The notes: generated by a model from the sequence alone, not told the origin. Positions 7,668 to 14,207 are shown, numbered from the stretch's first letter. The stretch: DNA of 17,666 nt from Candidatus Peregrinibacteria bacterium (GCA_020849575.1 JADLFY010000042.1:1-17666), one strand, 5' to 3'. A program made the numbers and translations.

Positions 7668-8306
7668 TTAACGCGTTGAGTTTAGCCGAACTTTGCCAAT
7701 AGTCAAGCCAAAAACAACCAATATTAGCACTGCCACAAGCCATATCCACCAATCCGCCCACTGCTCTACGGGAGCCTGTAAGGGTTTTTCCAGAATCTGT
7801 TGCCATTCCATCGGCAAAGCCGTTAAATTCGTCTGCATTTCATCGACAATCTCAACCTCCAAGGGCTTTTGAACCGTTGATTTGGGCTGGACAATTTTGG
7901 CCAATTCCTGACTTTCACCCATCAACCACTCAGCAGTGACATCCTCTCGTTGCCCATCAAAAATACTCAGCACCTGCTTTGCAAATCCATCGGCTTCAAC
8001 CTGACCACCTTCAAAATAAAAACTCATCAACACCCCATCAGACAACTTTTGCTGTTCACCAGCCTTAAAAGTTAGTCCTACAACCAAAACCCCATCTTCA
8101 ATCTTAACCATTTTAAGCGGCTGAGCCTTCAAATCATGCAATAACAGACCAAATTCATTTTTTTGATAAGCTACTTTGGACCAGTCCGCCTTGAATTTAA
8201 GGTCAAAAGCCAATCCCAAAAATTTTTCCGGCAAAGCTTTGGCCATTAAATCAAAACGCGTCAGACCACCTCCCAGAACATTTTTGACAATTTTAATTTC
8301 AGTCAT
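7668..8306 (-). CDS. Cohesin-like domain protein with C-terminal membrane anchor
   Basis: A 212-residue protein from the ATG at 8306. Residues about 8-130 look like a beta-sandwich resembling cohesin-type modules (LGLAFDLKFKADWSKV, then a VLVVGLTFKAG and VLMSFYFEG strand pattern). A polar linker follows, then one membrane segment at about 185-204 (WWIWLVAVLILVVFGL) and a short basic tail. Acidic residues before and basic residues after that helix suggest the N-terminal domain faces outside, yet no signal peptide is visible. A TTG at 8336 would add 10 residues but lies inside a hairpin, so I prefer the ATG. The neighbour upstream carries a dockerin, which suggests a receptor role for this protein. 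The cohesin assignment is by pattern and uncertain. Confidence 0.7.
   Translation of the reverse strand: MTEIKIVKNVLGGGLTRFDLMAKALPEKFLGLAFDLKFKADWSKVAYQKNEFGLLLHDLKAQPLKMVKIEDGVLVVGLTFKAGEQQKLSDGVLMSFYFEGGQVEADGFAKQVLSIFDGQREDVTAEWLMGESQELAKIVQPKSTVQKPLEVEIVDEMQTNLTALPMEWQQILEKPLQAPVEQWADWWIWLVAVLILVVFGLTIGKVRLNSTR
7679..7706 (-). promoter_or_regulatory. rpmG: Candidate promoter for bL33 inside the upstream gene
   Basis: On the minus strand TTGACT (7701-7706) and TAAACT (7679-7684) are 16 bases apart, ending 34 bases before the bL33 ATG. A ribosomal gene needs stronger expression than the surface gene it follows, which makes an internal promoter plausible. The -10 element is poor. Confidence 0.3.
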
Positions 8307-8318
8307 ATTTTTTGGATT

Positions 8319-8367
8319 AAAAAGTCTCGCTGCCAAGCGGCCAATTGACCTGATCCACAGCGAGACC
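8319..8367 (-). terminator. Intrinsic terminator or attenuator hairpin after the LTD/dockerin gene
   Basis: A perfect 9-bp inverted repeat, GTCTCGCTG on the minus strand (8366-8358) and CAGCGAGAC (8332-8324), is extended by wobble pairs at both ends. It is followed directly by five T (8323-8319). The loop of 25 bases can itself pair (GGTC/GGCC). This has the form of a Rho-independent terminator for the gene ending at 8373. It ends only 12 bases before the next ATG at 8306, leaving no room for a promoter, so attenuation or partial read-through is likely. Confidence 0.6.
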
Positions 8368-8372
8368 GATTT

Positions 8373-9878
8373 TTAGACATACTTCTGGGCAAAGCCAGCA
8401 CCAATATCAATCAAATCACTGCCATCAATTCTTCCGTCATAAGTTGTATCTACCAACACATCAAATCCAGCCAGAACATCAGTTTCAGCAAAATGTTTGG
8501 CCAAATTCTCCAAATCGCGTCCATCAATCAAATCACTACGATTATTATCTCCGCGCAAACCACGGGTTTCCTGTCCAGAAACAGCCGCTGGCACACTGGT
8601 TACCGCTCCCTTCACCGCTGTAACTCTATATTGATAAATCACCTGCGGTATGAGCCTTCCTCCGCTCGCCACTCCATCCTGATCAATAAATTCAGTACTT
8701 GTCACACCAGCCAAAACTTTCCACTGACCATGGGCATCAAGTCTTTCCACACGATAATGATCGGTATTGGAAAGCGAAGCAGTCCAATTTAATTTCAATT
8801 GATATCTTTCAGTTCCCTGGCTAACAACCAAATTCGTAACCAGCTGCAAAGTTCCTTCATTCACATTCAAAGGATTTACCATTGCCGTAAAATTAATATC
8901 AGCATTTGGTGAAGCCAAAAAACTTTGAGCGGCCAAAACCGGCGCCAATGCTTCGCCTTCGCCATCCAATACCTTAAAAGTTATAACCGCCAATTCCCCA
9001 GTACCATTTGCACCCGCTTTGATTTCAGTAGTCCGGGCTTCGGCAATTTGCAATTTACCAGGCTGATTACTTTCCAGTCCTTTTTGAAAAGAAGTTGGAA
9101 CTGCACCAGCAGCACTCAGAAAAGTCCCGGCTGCCGCATCAATATACTGCAATTTTGCAGCATCATAATTCAGCACCAGACCATAGGAAAATAAATTATC
9201 TACAGCATTTACCTGCACCTTGAATTCCACTGTATCTCCTATATCAGCCTTGGCTACATTCCATTCACCTTCAAGATTGGTACCACTTACCGGAATACTT
9301 CCACCCACCACCGAATTCACCGCCCGAGGCGTGGCCATCAAAGTTCCACCATTCCCAGTCGATGCAGCAAAATTTGCGGCATTATCACCACCATTAGCAG
9401 CAATTCTCTCCATTGAAGAAAAATTACTGCTACTACCGGCATACCAGGCACCTCCACTACCATTCACCGTATCAATCACGACACCATTTGAATCTATCAG
9501 CTGAATTGTATCGCCGGAATTGGCCAATGACATATTGTAAATGGCATCTGCAGCAATTCCAGGCACAGCATTTTCACTGTCTTCAATCAGGAAATACCCA
9601 CCACCAGCCACATTGCTACCTGCAGGAAAAGTAAAAGCGTCCACACCATCATCGCGAATTTTCCAGCCAGCTAAATCCACCGGCCCGGCGCCCGGATTAT
9701 AAAGTTCCAGCCACTCATCATTGGCTGAAACCGGTGAGCCAGCCCAGGCCACCTCATTGATAACCACGGCGCCGGGCGCCGCAGCTTCCACCACCATAAA
9801 ATTTCCCACCAATCCCATCGCCATCATCACCAGCTGCCAACCTGCCAAACCGCGTCTGATTTTCCCAGAAATTTTCAT
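8373..9878 (-). CDS. Secreted multidomain surface protein: LTD, cohesin, Fn3, dockerin
   Basis: A 501-residue exported protein. A signal peptide (basic RR at 8-9, hydrophobic to about 30) has likely cleavage near VEA-AAP. The lamin-tail domain spans about 32-188 (VVINEVAWAGS...DEWLELYNPG...DLAGWKI). A cohesin-like module spans about 196-347 (GDTVEFKVQVN...YGLVLNYDAAKLQY...AVITFKV). An Fn3-like domain lies at about 348-437 (LKLNWTAS...YRVERLD...YQYRVTAV). A dockerin-like end at 443-501 has two F-hand-type repeats, GDNNRSDLIDGRDLENLAKHF and VDTTYDGRIDGSDLIDIGAGF. The second keeps Asp at loop positions 1, 5 and 12. Cohesin-dockerin pairing is a calcium-dependent assembly mode known from cellulosomes. 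No enzyme domain is present, so a scaffold or adhesion role is inferred. It lies downstream of the ECF sigma unit. Confidence 0.85.
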   Translation of the reverse strand: MKISGKIRRGLAGWQLVMMAMGLVGNFMVVEAAAPGAVVINEVAWAGSPVSANDEWLELYNPGAGPVDLAGWKIRDDGVDAFTFPAGSNVAGGGYFLIEDSENAVPGIAADAIYNMSLANSGDTIQLIDSNGVVIDTVNGSGGAWYAGSSSNFSSMERIAANGGDNAANFAASTGNGGTLMATPRAVNSVVGGSIPVSGTNLEGEWNVAKADIGDTVEFKVQVNAVDNLFSYGLVLNYDAAKLQYIDAAAGTFLSAAGAVPTSFQKGLESNQPGKLQIAEARTTEIKAGANGTGELAVITFKVLDGEGEALAPVLAAQSFLASPNADINFTAMVNPLNVNEGTLQLVTNLVVSQGTERYQLKLNWTASLSNTDHYRVERLDAHGQWKVLAGVTSTEFIDQDGVASGGRLIPQVIYQYRVTAVKGAVTSVPAAVSGQETRGLRGDNNRSDLIDGRDLENLAKHFAETDVLAGFDVLVDTTYDGRIDGSDLIDIGAGFAQKYV

Positions 9879-9886
9879 AAAAAATT

Positions 9887-9927
9887 AGGTTAGAAATAAA
9901 ACTCCTGGCCAAGAGTTTCTCCAACCT
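9887..9927 (-). other. Nested hairpin in the leader of the LTD/dockerin gene
   Basis: A 20-base near-palindrome (9899-9918; minus strand AAACTCTTGGCCAGGAGTTT, ten pairs with one G-T wobble) is bracketed by a second inverted repeat, AGGTT (9887-9891) with AACCT (9923-9927). On the minus strand it is followed by TTATTTC. It lies 20 bases before the ATG at 9878. It could be a terminator for the sigma/anti-sigma unit, a leader attenuator or stabiliser, or a protein-binding palindrome. Confidence 0.45.
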
Positions 9928-10018
9928 ATCAGAATAAAATTAACTGAAAATTAAATTTTTATTAAATTCACAACCAAATCACGCCACCATCACAGGCACC
10001 CACATTTCACCCACGCCC
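9928..10018. other. Gene-free spacer with strand-asymmetric composition
   Basis: No gene is seen between the membrane partner of the sigma factor and the surface-protein gene. The half next to 10018 is G/T-rich on the minus strand, with several runs of two to four G (GGGGCGTGGG at the end nearest 10018). The other half is A/T-rich. I find no convincing promoter. Confidence 0.4.
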
Positions 10019-10864
10019 CTATCTCCTCACCTCAACTGTTCTGGGATCCAGACTTTCTACATGTACTTCTAAAATCGGTGGGGCCGGCATCAAAATTTTT
10101 TGCATCCGATTCTGACGGGCATCCTTGATTCTATCAATAATCTTGTCACGCACCTGTCTTCCACCAGTCACTTGCTTAAATTTCAAATCTTTGGCTTCAA
10201 ATGTACTATCGCCTGTCCTCACTCCAAAAACCACAATTGGCTGACCCGCATTCAGATGAATCACTTCCAGCCTGTCAGGCAAATTCCCCGCAAGACTGAC
10301 TGTCCAATCCTTATCCAGTAAATCAATCAACTGTAATTGCCCAGGCATTATTATTTGATCAAACCTTCCCACCAGAATACCCTCATCCGGATTGAGAAAT
10401 TTCTGTTCTTTAGCCATTTCCATCAATTCATAAGGTGGAATATTAGCCCTCAGCACATCCTCAACCAAATCCGCTCCATTTACAAAATAAACCACTCCAC
10501 CCAGCAGCATTGACATGAAAATTGCTCCTACCACCACCCAGGTCGGCTGATATTTATAACCACTTTCAGTTTTTTCAAAAGCCCAAACCCCCACTCCCAA
10601 TAAAATCATTAGTAAAATAATCCACAACAACGGCAAAACCTCAAAGAATCTGGGCAAACCATGTTCACCACCAAAAGTTACAAATCTCCACTCCAGATTA
10701 AAGAGCTTCAAATAAATCAAACTCATCGCCAAACCACCCATCAGAATCGTTACTATCAGTACAGCTACCAATAGAACATTTGATATCACAAATTGCCAGC
10801 GTGGACGTGGTTTCACGCCTTCTTTTTTGATCTGATCAACGATATTTTCACTAATCTTGCTCAT
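10019..10864 (-). CDS. Three-TM membrane protein, probable anti-sigma factor
   Basis: A 281-residue integral membrane protein. A short basic N-terminus (about 24 residues) is followed by TM helices near 25-52, 73-96 and 107-129, then an extended soluble C-terminal part of about 150 residues. The latter holds a beta-rich stretch around 160-235 (GILVGRFDQIIMPGQLQLID) and a basic helix (KIIDRIKDARQNRMQK) near 241-256. It has no HxxxCxxC zinc anti-sigma motif and no recognised family match. The anti-sigma role is inferred from its start overlapping the ECF sigma gene by 14 bases, a layout usual for sigma and anti-sigma pairs. The short N-terminus is unusually small for a sigma-binding domain, so the C-terminal part may instead be the cytoplasmic, sigma-contacting side. 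Confidence 0.7.
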   Translation of the reverse strand: MSKISENIVDQIKKEGVKPRPRWQFVISNVLLVAVLIVTILMGGLAMSLIYLKLFNLEWRFVTFGGEHGLPRFFEVLPLLWIILLMILLGVGVWAFEKTESGYKYQPTWVVVGAIFMSMLLGGVVYFVNGADLVEDVLRANIPPYELMEMAKEQKFLNPDEGILVGRFDQIIMPGQLQLIDLLDKDWTVSLAGNLPDRLEVIHLNAGQPIVVFGVRTGDSTFEAKDLKFKQVTGGRQVRDKIIDRIKDARQNRMQKILMPAPPILEVHVESLDPRTVEVRR

Positions 10865-11492
10865 ATCCGAGTAAATTATACTTTATTGCTAAATTTTTAA
10901 ACTCCTCTTTAGCCCTGGCAATCATTACGCCAATCGTTCCAATCGGTTTACGTAGTATATCGCTGATTTCAGCATAATCATAATCGTCCAGGAAACGTAA
11001 CACCAGTACTTCACGAAAATCTTTACGCATCAAATTAAGCATTTCACCAACTTTTTCACCCAGCACCTTTTGTTCTACCATAGTGACCAGATTTTCCTCA
11101 CTGGCCAATACCTTGATCAGAGAAACACTTTCCTCATCTTCACTTTCCAGACTGACTGAAGTACGATTTTTCTCCGCCCGTAAAGTATTCAGAGTTTGAT
11201 TGTGTGCTATACGATATATCCAACTGGAGAATTTCATTTTTTGATTAAAGCTATTGAGATTTCTGTAAACATTAATCATGGTTTCCTGCAGTATATCTTC
11301 AGCCATTTCCCTGCTCACACCCGCAAAATACATGATATAACGCAGCAGTTTTTTCTCATATCTTTCCACCAATTTGCCAAAATGCTCCGCATTTTTCAGC
11401 GACAAATTAACCAGCTCCACGTCGCTTGCAGCATTAGTCCATGCGGGTTCAGCTGACGCAGTTGCCTCATTTTGCTTTCCTGGCAAATTCAC
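10851..11492 (-). CDS. ECF-type RNA polymerase sigma factor (RpoE/SigW-like)
   Basis: A 213-residue group 4 sigma factor. Region 2 covers about residues 36-108, with the core-binding and -10 recognition helix AEDILQETMINVYRNL (64-79), then FSSWIYRIAHNQTLNTLR (88-105). A negatively charged linker follows. Region 4 (about 145-203) has the helix-turn-helix DYAEISDILRKPIGTIGVMIARAKEEFK. It would direct core polymerase to promoters of an envelope or stress regulon. The start is taken as GTG at 11492, since no in-frame ATG precedes region 2. This leaves an unusual 24-residue polar extension, and a later GTG at Val25 is possible. It overlaps the membrane partner gene. Downstream surface-protein genes are plausible targets, but I see no clear ECF promoter. 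Confidence 0.93.
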   Translation of the reverse strand: MNLPGKQNEATASAEPAWTNAASDVELVNLSLKNAEHFGKLVERYEKKLLRYIMYFAGVSREMAEDILQETMINVYRNLNSFNQKMKFSSWIYRIAHNQTLNTLRAEKNRTSVSLESEDEESVSLIKVLASEENLVTMVEQKVLGEKVGEMLNLMRKDFREVLVLRFLDDYDYAEISDILRKPIGTIGVMIARAKEEFKNLAIKYNLLGYEQD

Positions 11493-11561
11493 TTAATCCA
11501 GTTATTTTTATCTTTATACAGTATTTAGCGCTCATTTATTACAAAACCCACCCTTCGGCCA

Positions 11562-11589
11562 TTGACACAGCCATATATAATAGTAGAAT
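11562..11589 (+). promoter_or_regulatory. Promoter of the P-loop kinase gene
   Basis: A perfect TTGACA (11562-11567), a 16-base spacer and TAGAAT (11584-11589, 5 of 6) lie 20 bases before the ATG at 11610. The leader would be about 14 nt. This match argues against the alternative TTG start at 11562, which falls within the -35 box. Confidence 0.65.
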
Positions 11590-11609
11590 TACATCACTAT
11601 TTAATAGTC

Positions 11610-12257
11610 ATGCCCACCAAAATATCTCTGAATGGAGCCGACAATACCGGTAAAACCACCCAAATTCGTCTCCTCAAAGAACAATTCGGAAAAAGTGCTG
11701 TCATTGTGCCATCACTGCCGGAACTCAATAGCGATTGGCAAAATGTTCCGGGTGATTTCGCCTGGTATTTCGGAGACAGCCAACACGAAGCCTGGCTCAA
11801 GTTAATGCTCGATTCCCTTTTTATCCGTGATCAATTTATCAAGAGCATACCTGGCGAAATTATCCTGATCGACCGTGGTGTCAAAATGTCCCTGATCTAC
11901 ATTGCCGCCGCCCTCAAAGAACGCCTCAAGCTTTCCTCGATGACCAGTGCTGGCAATCTTCTGGCCAAATTTATTGCCAGAAATTATGGTGAACTTCCGG
12001 ATCAGGAAGACTTTCTGATCTTATTAAAACAATCCGAGAGTCACGAAGAAAATATTTTGACCACCATCAAAAGATGCCAATTTGACGATGCTGAAATGAT
12101 CAGCATTTATACCCGTTATCAGGCTGATTTAAACGCAGGCCTCGAATCAATTACTGGACTACCAAACTGCCAAACCATCGTCATCGGCCCAAAGTCCATC
12201 GAAGAAGTAAATACCGAGATCAGAAAAAAAATTTGTGCCTACGCCCCTATATGTTAA
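11610..12257 (+). CDS. Thymidylate-kinase-like P-loop nucleotide kinase
   Basis: A 215-residue kinase starting MPTKISLNG. The P-loop is GADNTGKTT (9-17), close to the G-DG-GKTT of dTMP kinases. A hydrophobic strand ending in IDRG (87-90) matches the DR-Y/H motif that binds the dTMP phosphate in that family. PDQEDFLILLK (130-140) fits the strand before the lid. Length matches dTMP kinases (200-220). The expected reaction is ATP-dependent phosphorylation of dTMP or a related nucleotide in the cytoplasm. Differences such as the Asn in the P-loop and a non-standard lid leave open a deoxynucleoside or other nucleotide kinase. It stands alone on the plus strand with its own promoter, divergent from the sigma factor gene, and the tRNA gene follows 59 bases on. 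Confidence 0.8.
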   Translation: MPTKISLNGADNTGKTTQIRLLKEQFGKSAVIVPSLPELNSDWQNVPGDFAWYFGDSQHEAWLKLMLDSLFIRDQFIKSIPGEIILIDRGVKMSLIYIAAALKERLKLSSMTSAGNLLAKFIARNYGELPDQEDFLILLKQSESHEENILTTIKRCQFDDAEMISIYTRYQADLNAGLESITGLPNCQTIVIGPKSIEEVNTEIRKKICAYAPIC

Positions 12258-12316
12258 AATCAGCGGGCATACTGACAAATAAGCTCTCAGCACAGGTACA
12301 TTCACAACATCCATAA

Positions 12317-12392
12317 GCCGCAGTAGCTCAGTTGATAGAGCGCGTCCATGGTAAGGACGAGGTCACGGGTTTGATTCCCGTCTGTGGCTCCA
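12317..12392 (+). tRNA. tRNA-Thr (anticodon GGT)
   Basis: A complete 76-nt cloverleaf. The acceptor GCCGCAG pairs with CTGTGGC (one G-T). The D arm is GCTC/GAGC. The anticodon stem CGTCC/GGACG encloses the loop ATGGTAA, with T33 and anticodon GGT. The T arm ACGGG/CCCGT has loop TTTGATT. The discriminator is T and the CCA end is encoded in the DNA. It reads threonine codons ACC and ACU. Confidence 0.96.
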
Positions 12393-12432
12393 TTGAAAGC
12401 ATTAGGACTTTTCTAATAATCAAAATCCCACT

Positions 12433-12813
12433 TCACACACTCCCAGCCATTTTTCTATCCGCTGGTCTGAAATACCAGGACACTACGGTCAGCACCAACA
12501 ATAAAGTCGGGCCAAAAAATTCCATTGCCCCATCTCCATGGGCGAGATGAGAAAAAATCGCTCCTGACATGGCAAAGAAAAATCCTGCATAAGCCCATTC
12601 TTTCAATAAAGGAAATTTGGGTGCCAACACCGCCAAAACTCCCAAAATCTTCCACACGCCCAAGATAATTAGAAAGTAAGCCGGATAACCCAATTTATTC
12701 ATCAGATCAACTTCCATTTCCATCTGCATCACCTGCACAATACCGGTCGACAACATCCCCAGCGCCAGCCACAAAGTGGCAATCCAATAAACAATTTTAC
12801 TTCTCTTTTTCAT
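12433..12813 (-). CDS. DoxX-like four-TM membrane protein
   Basis: A 126-residue integral membrane protein with four hydrophobic helices near residues 8-28, 44-64, 73-93 and 100-115. The features KLGYPAYFLIILGVWKILGVLAVLAP and SGAIFSHLAHGD are typical of the DoxX-like family, whose members are linked to redox or thiol homeostasis in some bacteria but mostly lack defined activity. It follows the SRPBCC gene by 5 bases, completing an ArsR-SRPBCC-DoxX cassette seen in many genomes. It is presumably controlled by the ArsR protein at the head of the operon. It is the only gene here ending in TGA, which shows TGA is a stop in this organism. Confidence 0.88.
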   Translation of the reverse strand: MKKRSKIVYWIATLWLALGMLSTGIVQVMQMEMEVDLMNKLGYPAYFLIILGVWKILGVLAVLAPKFPLLKEWAYAGFFFAMSGAIFSHLAHGDGAMEFFGPTLLLVLTVVSWYFRPADRKMAGSV

Positions 12814-12818
12814 AGTGA

Positions 12819-13286
12819 TTATTTTAATTTATTGACTATATCTTGTAATCGATCATGAGCCATATTTATGCCATAAGCAAAAGGCATTTTCAAAATCTGC
12901 TCTCTAACTTCCAAAGACTTATAAACCACCTGCATTTTCAGTCTGCTGGCATTTTCTGTAATTTTTTCAAATTCCAAATACTCCAATTGCACAGGTAAAC
13001 CGGTATTTTCCATTTCAAAAGTTCTGGTAATTTTCTGATTCGGCACAAATTCATGAATTACACCATTGGCCCGAAACAGCACATTCCCCTGCGCATCAGA
13101 CGTTTCCAGCTCATATCCACCATGAGGCTTGCTTTCCAACTTCAAAACTTTTGTCCCCATCCATTCACTCAAAAGTTCGGCTTCAGCATAGGCTTTAAAC
13201 AAGAGTTCCACTGGCAAATCAAATTCTCTGGTAATCATTAATTCCTGCTTACCATTTTCCGCGACAATTTTAGTTTTCTGTTCCAT
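12819..13286 (-). CDS. SRPBCC/AHSA1-domain protein
   Basis: A 155-residue soluble protein covering a single START-like AHSA1 domain. ITREFDLPVELLFKAYAEAELLSEWMG (18-44) is the usual family opening, followed by GGYELETSDAQGNVLFRANGVIHEFVPNQKI and the C-terminal helix that closes the ligand cavity. This fold binds hydrophobic ligands or acts as an Hsp90 activator homologue in eukaryotes. In bacteria, members next to ArsR regulators are common but rarely characterised. Its start is one base past the ArsR stop, so it is in the same transcript, and the DoxX-like gene follows. The ligand is unknown. Length is normal for the family. Confidence 0.92.
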   Translation of the reverse strand: MEQKTKIVAENGKQELMITREFDLPVELLFKAYAEAELLSEWMGTKVLKLESKPHGGYELETSDAQGNVLFRANGVIHEFVPNQKITRTFEMENTGLPVQLEYLEFEKITENASRLKMQVVYKSLEVREQILKMPFAYGINMAHDRLQDIVNKLK

Positions 13287-13287
13287 A

Positions 13288-13614
13288 TTAATTATTAGAT
13301 GATTTATAATTTTTCATAACATTTTCCAATTTATCGAATCGTTCGTCCCACAACTTTCTAAATGGTTCAATAAAATCAGCAACTTCTTTAATTTTCTCAG
13401 GATTTAAACAATAATAGATTTCCCTCCCCTTTTGTTCTTGCTGCAATAATTCGCATTCAGTCAGTATCTGCAAATGCTTGGAAACGGTTGGACGTGACGT
13501 TTCAAAATTAGCCGCAATCGCACCGGCTGTCATAGCCTGTGAAGCCACCAACACCAGAATTAATCTTCTGGTCGGATCCGCTAAAGCCTGAAAAACATCT
13601 CTTCTCAAATTCAT
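13288..13614 (-). CDS. ArsR-family winged-helix transcriptional regulator
   Basis: A 108-residue regulator. [17 protein letters not shown] (7-23) is the family opening, the recognition helix is around [13 protein letters not shown] (39-51), and the wing is [18 protein letters not shown] (56-73). It lacks the ELCVCDL-type metal-binding cysteines in helix 3, so it belongs to the metal-independent subgroup that often travels with AHSA1 and DoxX genes. It is the first gene of the three-gene operon and probably represses its own promoter. The ATG at 13614 is 16 bases or so past the predicted transcription start. A candidate operator with paired half-sites overlaps this region. Confidence 0.94.
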   Translation of the reverse strand: MNLRRDVFQALADPTRRLILVLVASQAMTAGAIAANFETSRPTVSKHLQILTECELLQQEQKGREIYYCLNPEKIKEVADFIEPFRKLWDERFDKLENVMKNYKSSNN

Positions 13615-13615
13615 T

Positions 13616-13665
13616 TTGCGTAGTTACTTGGCTACATATATACCTGAAGTCATTTAGCTACGCAA
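13616..13665. promoter_or_regulatory. ArsR-operon promoter with candidate operator half-sites
   Basis: On the minus strand TTGCGT (13660-13665) and TATATA (13637-13642) are 17 bases apart and drive the ArsR operon. An 8-base perfect inverted repeat, TTGCGTAG (13616-13623) and CTACGCAA (13658-13665), brackets the promoter with centres 42 bases apart, about four helical turns. TTGGCTAC (13628-13635) and TTAGCTAC (13654-13661) add related direct half-sites. They cover the -35 box and the initial transcribed region, as expected for repression. TATAAT-like boxes at 13673-13678 and 13695-13700 on the plus strand could serve the divergent NADAR gene. Confidence 0.5.
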
Positions 13666-13721
13666 GTCTTTCTATAATTTTGCCCTCAATCCTATATAAT
13701 AAACACAAATTAATATTCAGA

Positions 13722-14192
13722 ATGCCGCTCCCCGACGCAACCAATTACACCGACGCCCTTTATTTTTATGCCAAAAATGAACCTTTTGGCGAATTTTCTA
13801 ATTTCGCTTATTTCGGCTTTTATTTAAATGGAAAATTTTACCCGACAGTTGAACATTTCTATCATGCTGCCAAATTCCTGGACACTGCATATCAACAAAA
13901 AATCCTCTCCGCTCCCACTCCCAAAGCAGCTGCTGAATTAGGAAAATCCCGAGATCACAGTATCGTCCACAATTGGGACCAAATCCGCAATCATTTAATG
14001 TTTCTTGCCGTCAAAAGGAAATTCGACCATCATCAGGAATTAAAAATACTCTTACTATCGACCGAAAACCGCCTGATTATCGAAAATTCACCCTACGATC
14101 ACTATTGGGGCATTGGGAAAAACGGCAACGGCCAGAATCAGCTTGGCAAAATCCTCATGTTAATTAGAGCCATTTATCAGCTTAACAAATAA
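13722..14192 (+). CDS. NADAR-family (YbiA-like) N-glycosidase
   Basis: A 156-residue protein from the ATG at 13722. Family motifs are FYAKNEPFGEFSNFA (15-29), the PTVEHFYHAAKF core (41-52) with conserved Glu44 and His45, AAELGKSRD (70-78), DHYWGIG (126-132) and GNGQNQLGKILM (135-146). E. coli YbiA hydrolyses N-glycosidic bonds of riboflavin-pathway intermediates, and other NADAR proteins remove ADP-ribose from guanine bases. So either metabolite repair or reversal of nucleic-acid ADP-ribosylation is possible. Upstream in-frame codons back to 13539 overlap the ArsR gene and carry no family sequence, so they are excluded. It is divergent from the ArsR operon and converges on the SUKH gene with 15 bases between the stops. 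Confidence 0.93.
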   Translation: MPLPDATNYTDALYFYAKNEPFGEFSNFAYFGFYLNGKFYPTVEHFYHAAKFLDTAYQQKILSAPTPKAAAELGKSRDHSIVHNWDQIRNHLMFLAVKRKFDHHQELKILLLSTENRLIIENSPYDHYWGIGKNGNGQNQLGKILMLIRAIYQLNK

Positions 14193-14207
14193 ATATTCAA
14201 TTTTTTG

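Noticed and set aside
7465-7806. Longer 113-codon version of bL33
   Set aside because: The first 54 codons overlap the upstream gene out of frame and have no ribosomal-protein similarity; bL33 begins at the ATG at 7644.
8307-8336. TTG start extending the cohesin-like protein
   Set aside because: It falls inside the arm and loop of the terminator-like hairpin and still gives no signal peptide.
11562-11609. TTG start for the kinase
   Set aside because: It coincides with the TTGACA promoter box; the P-loop region aligns with a start at 11610.
12317-12432. tRNA gene as an integration site for a mobile element
   Set aside because: No integrase gene or repeated tRNA 3' end is seen in the window, and flanking genes are ordinary.
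12433-12435. UGA recoding as in some CPR groups
   Set aside because: TGA ends the DoxX-like gene at the expected length, and no family alignment needs an in-frame TGA.
13539-13721. 61-codon N-terminal extension of the NADAR gene
   Set aside because: It overlaps the ArsR gene and operator region, and NADAR homology begins just after the ATG at 13722.
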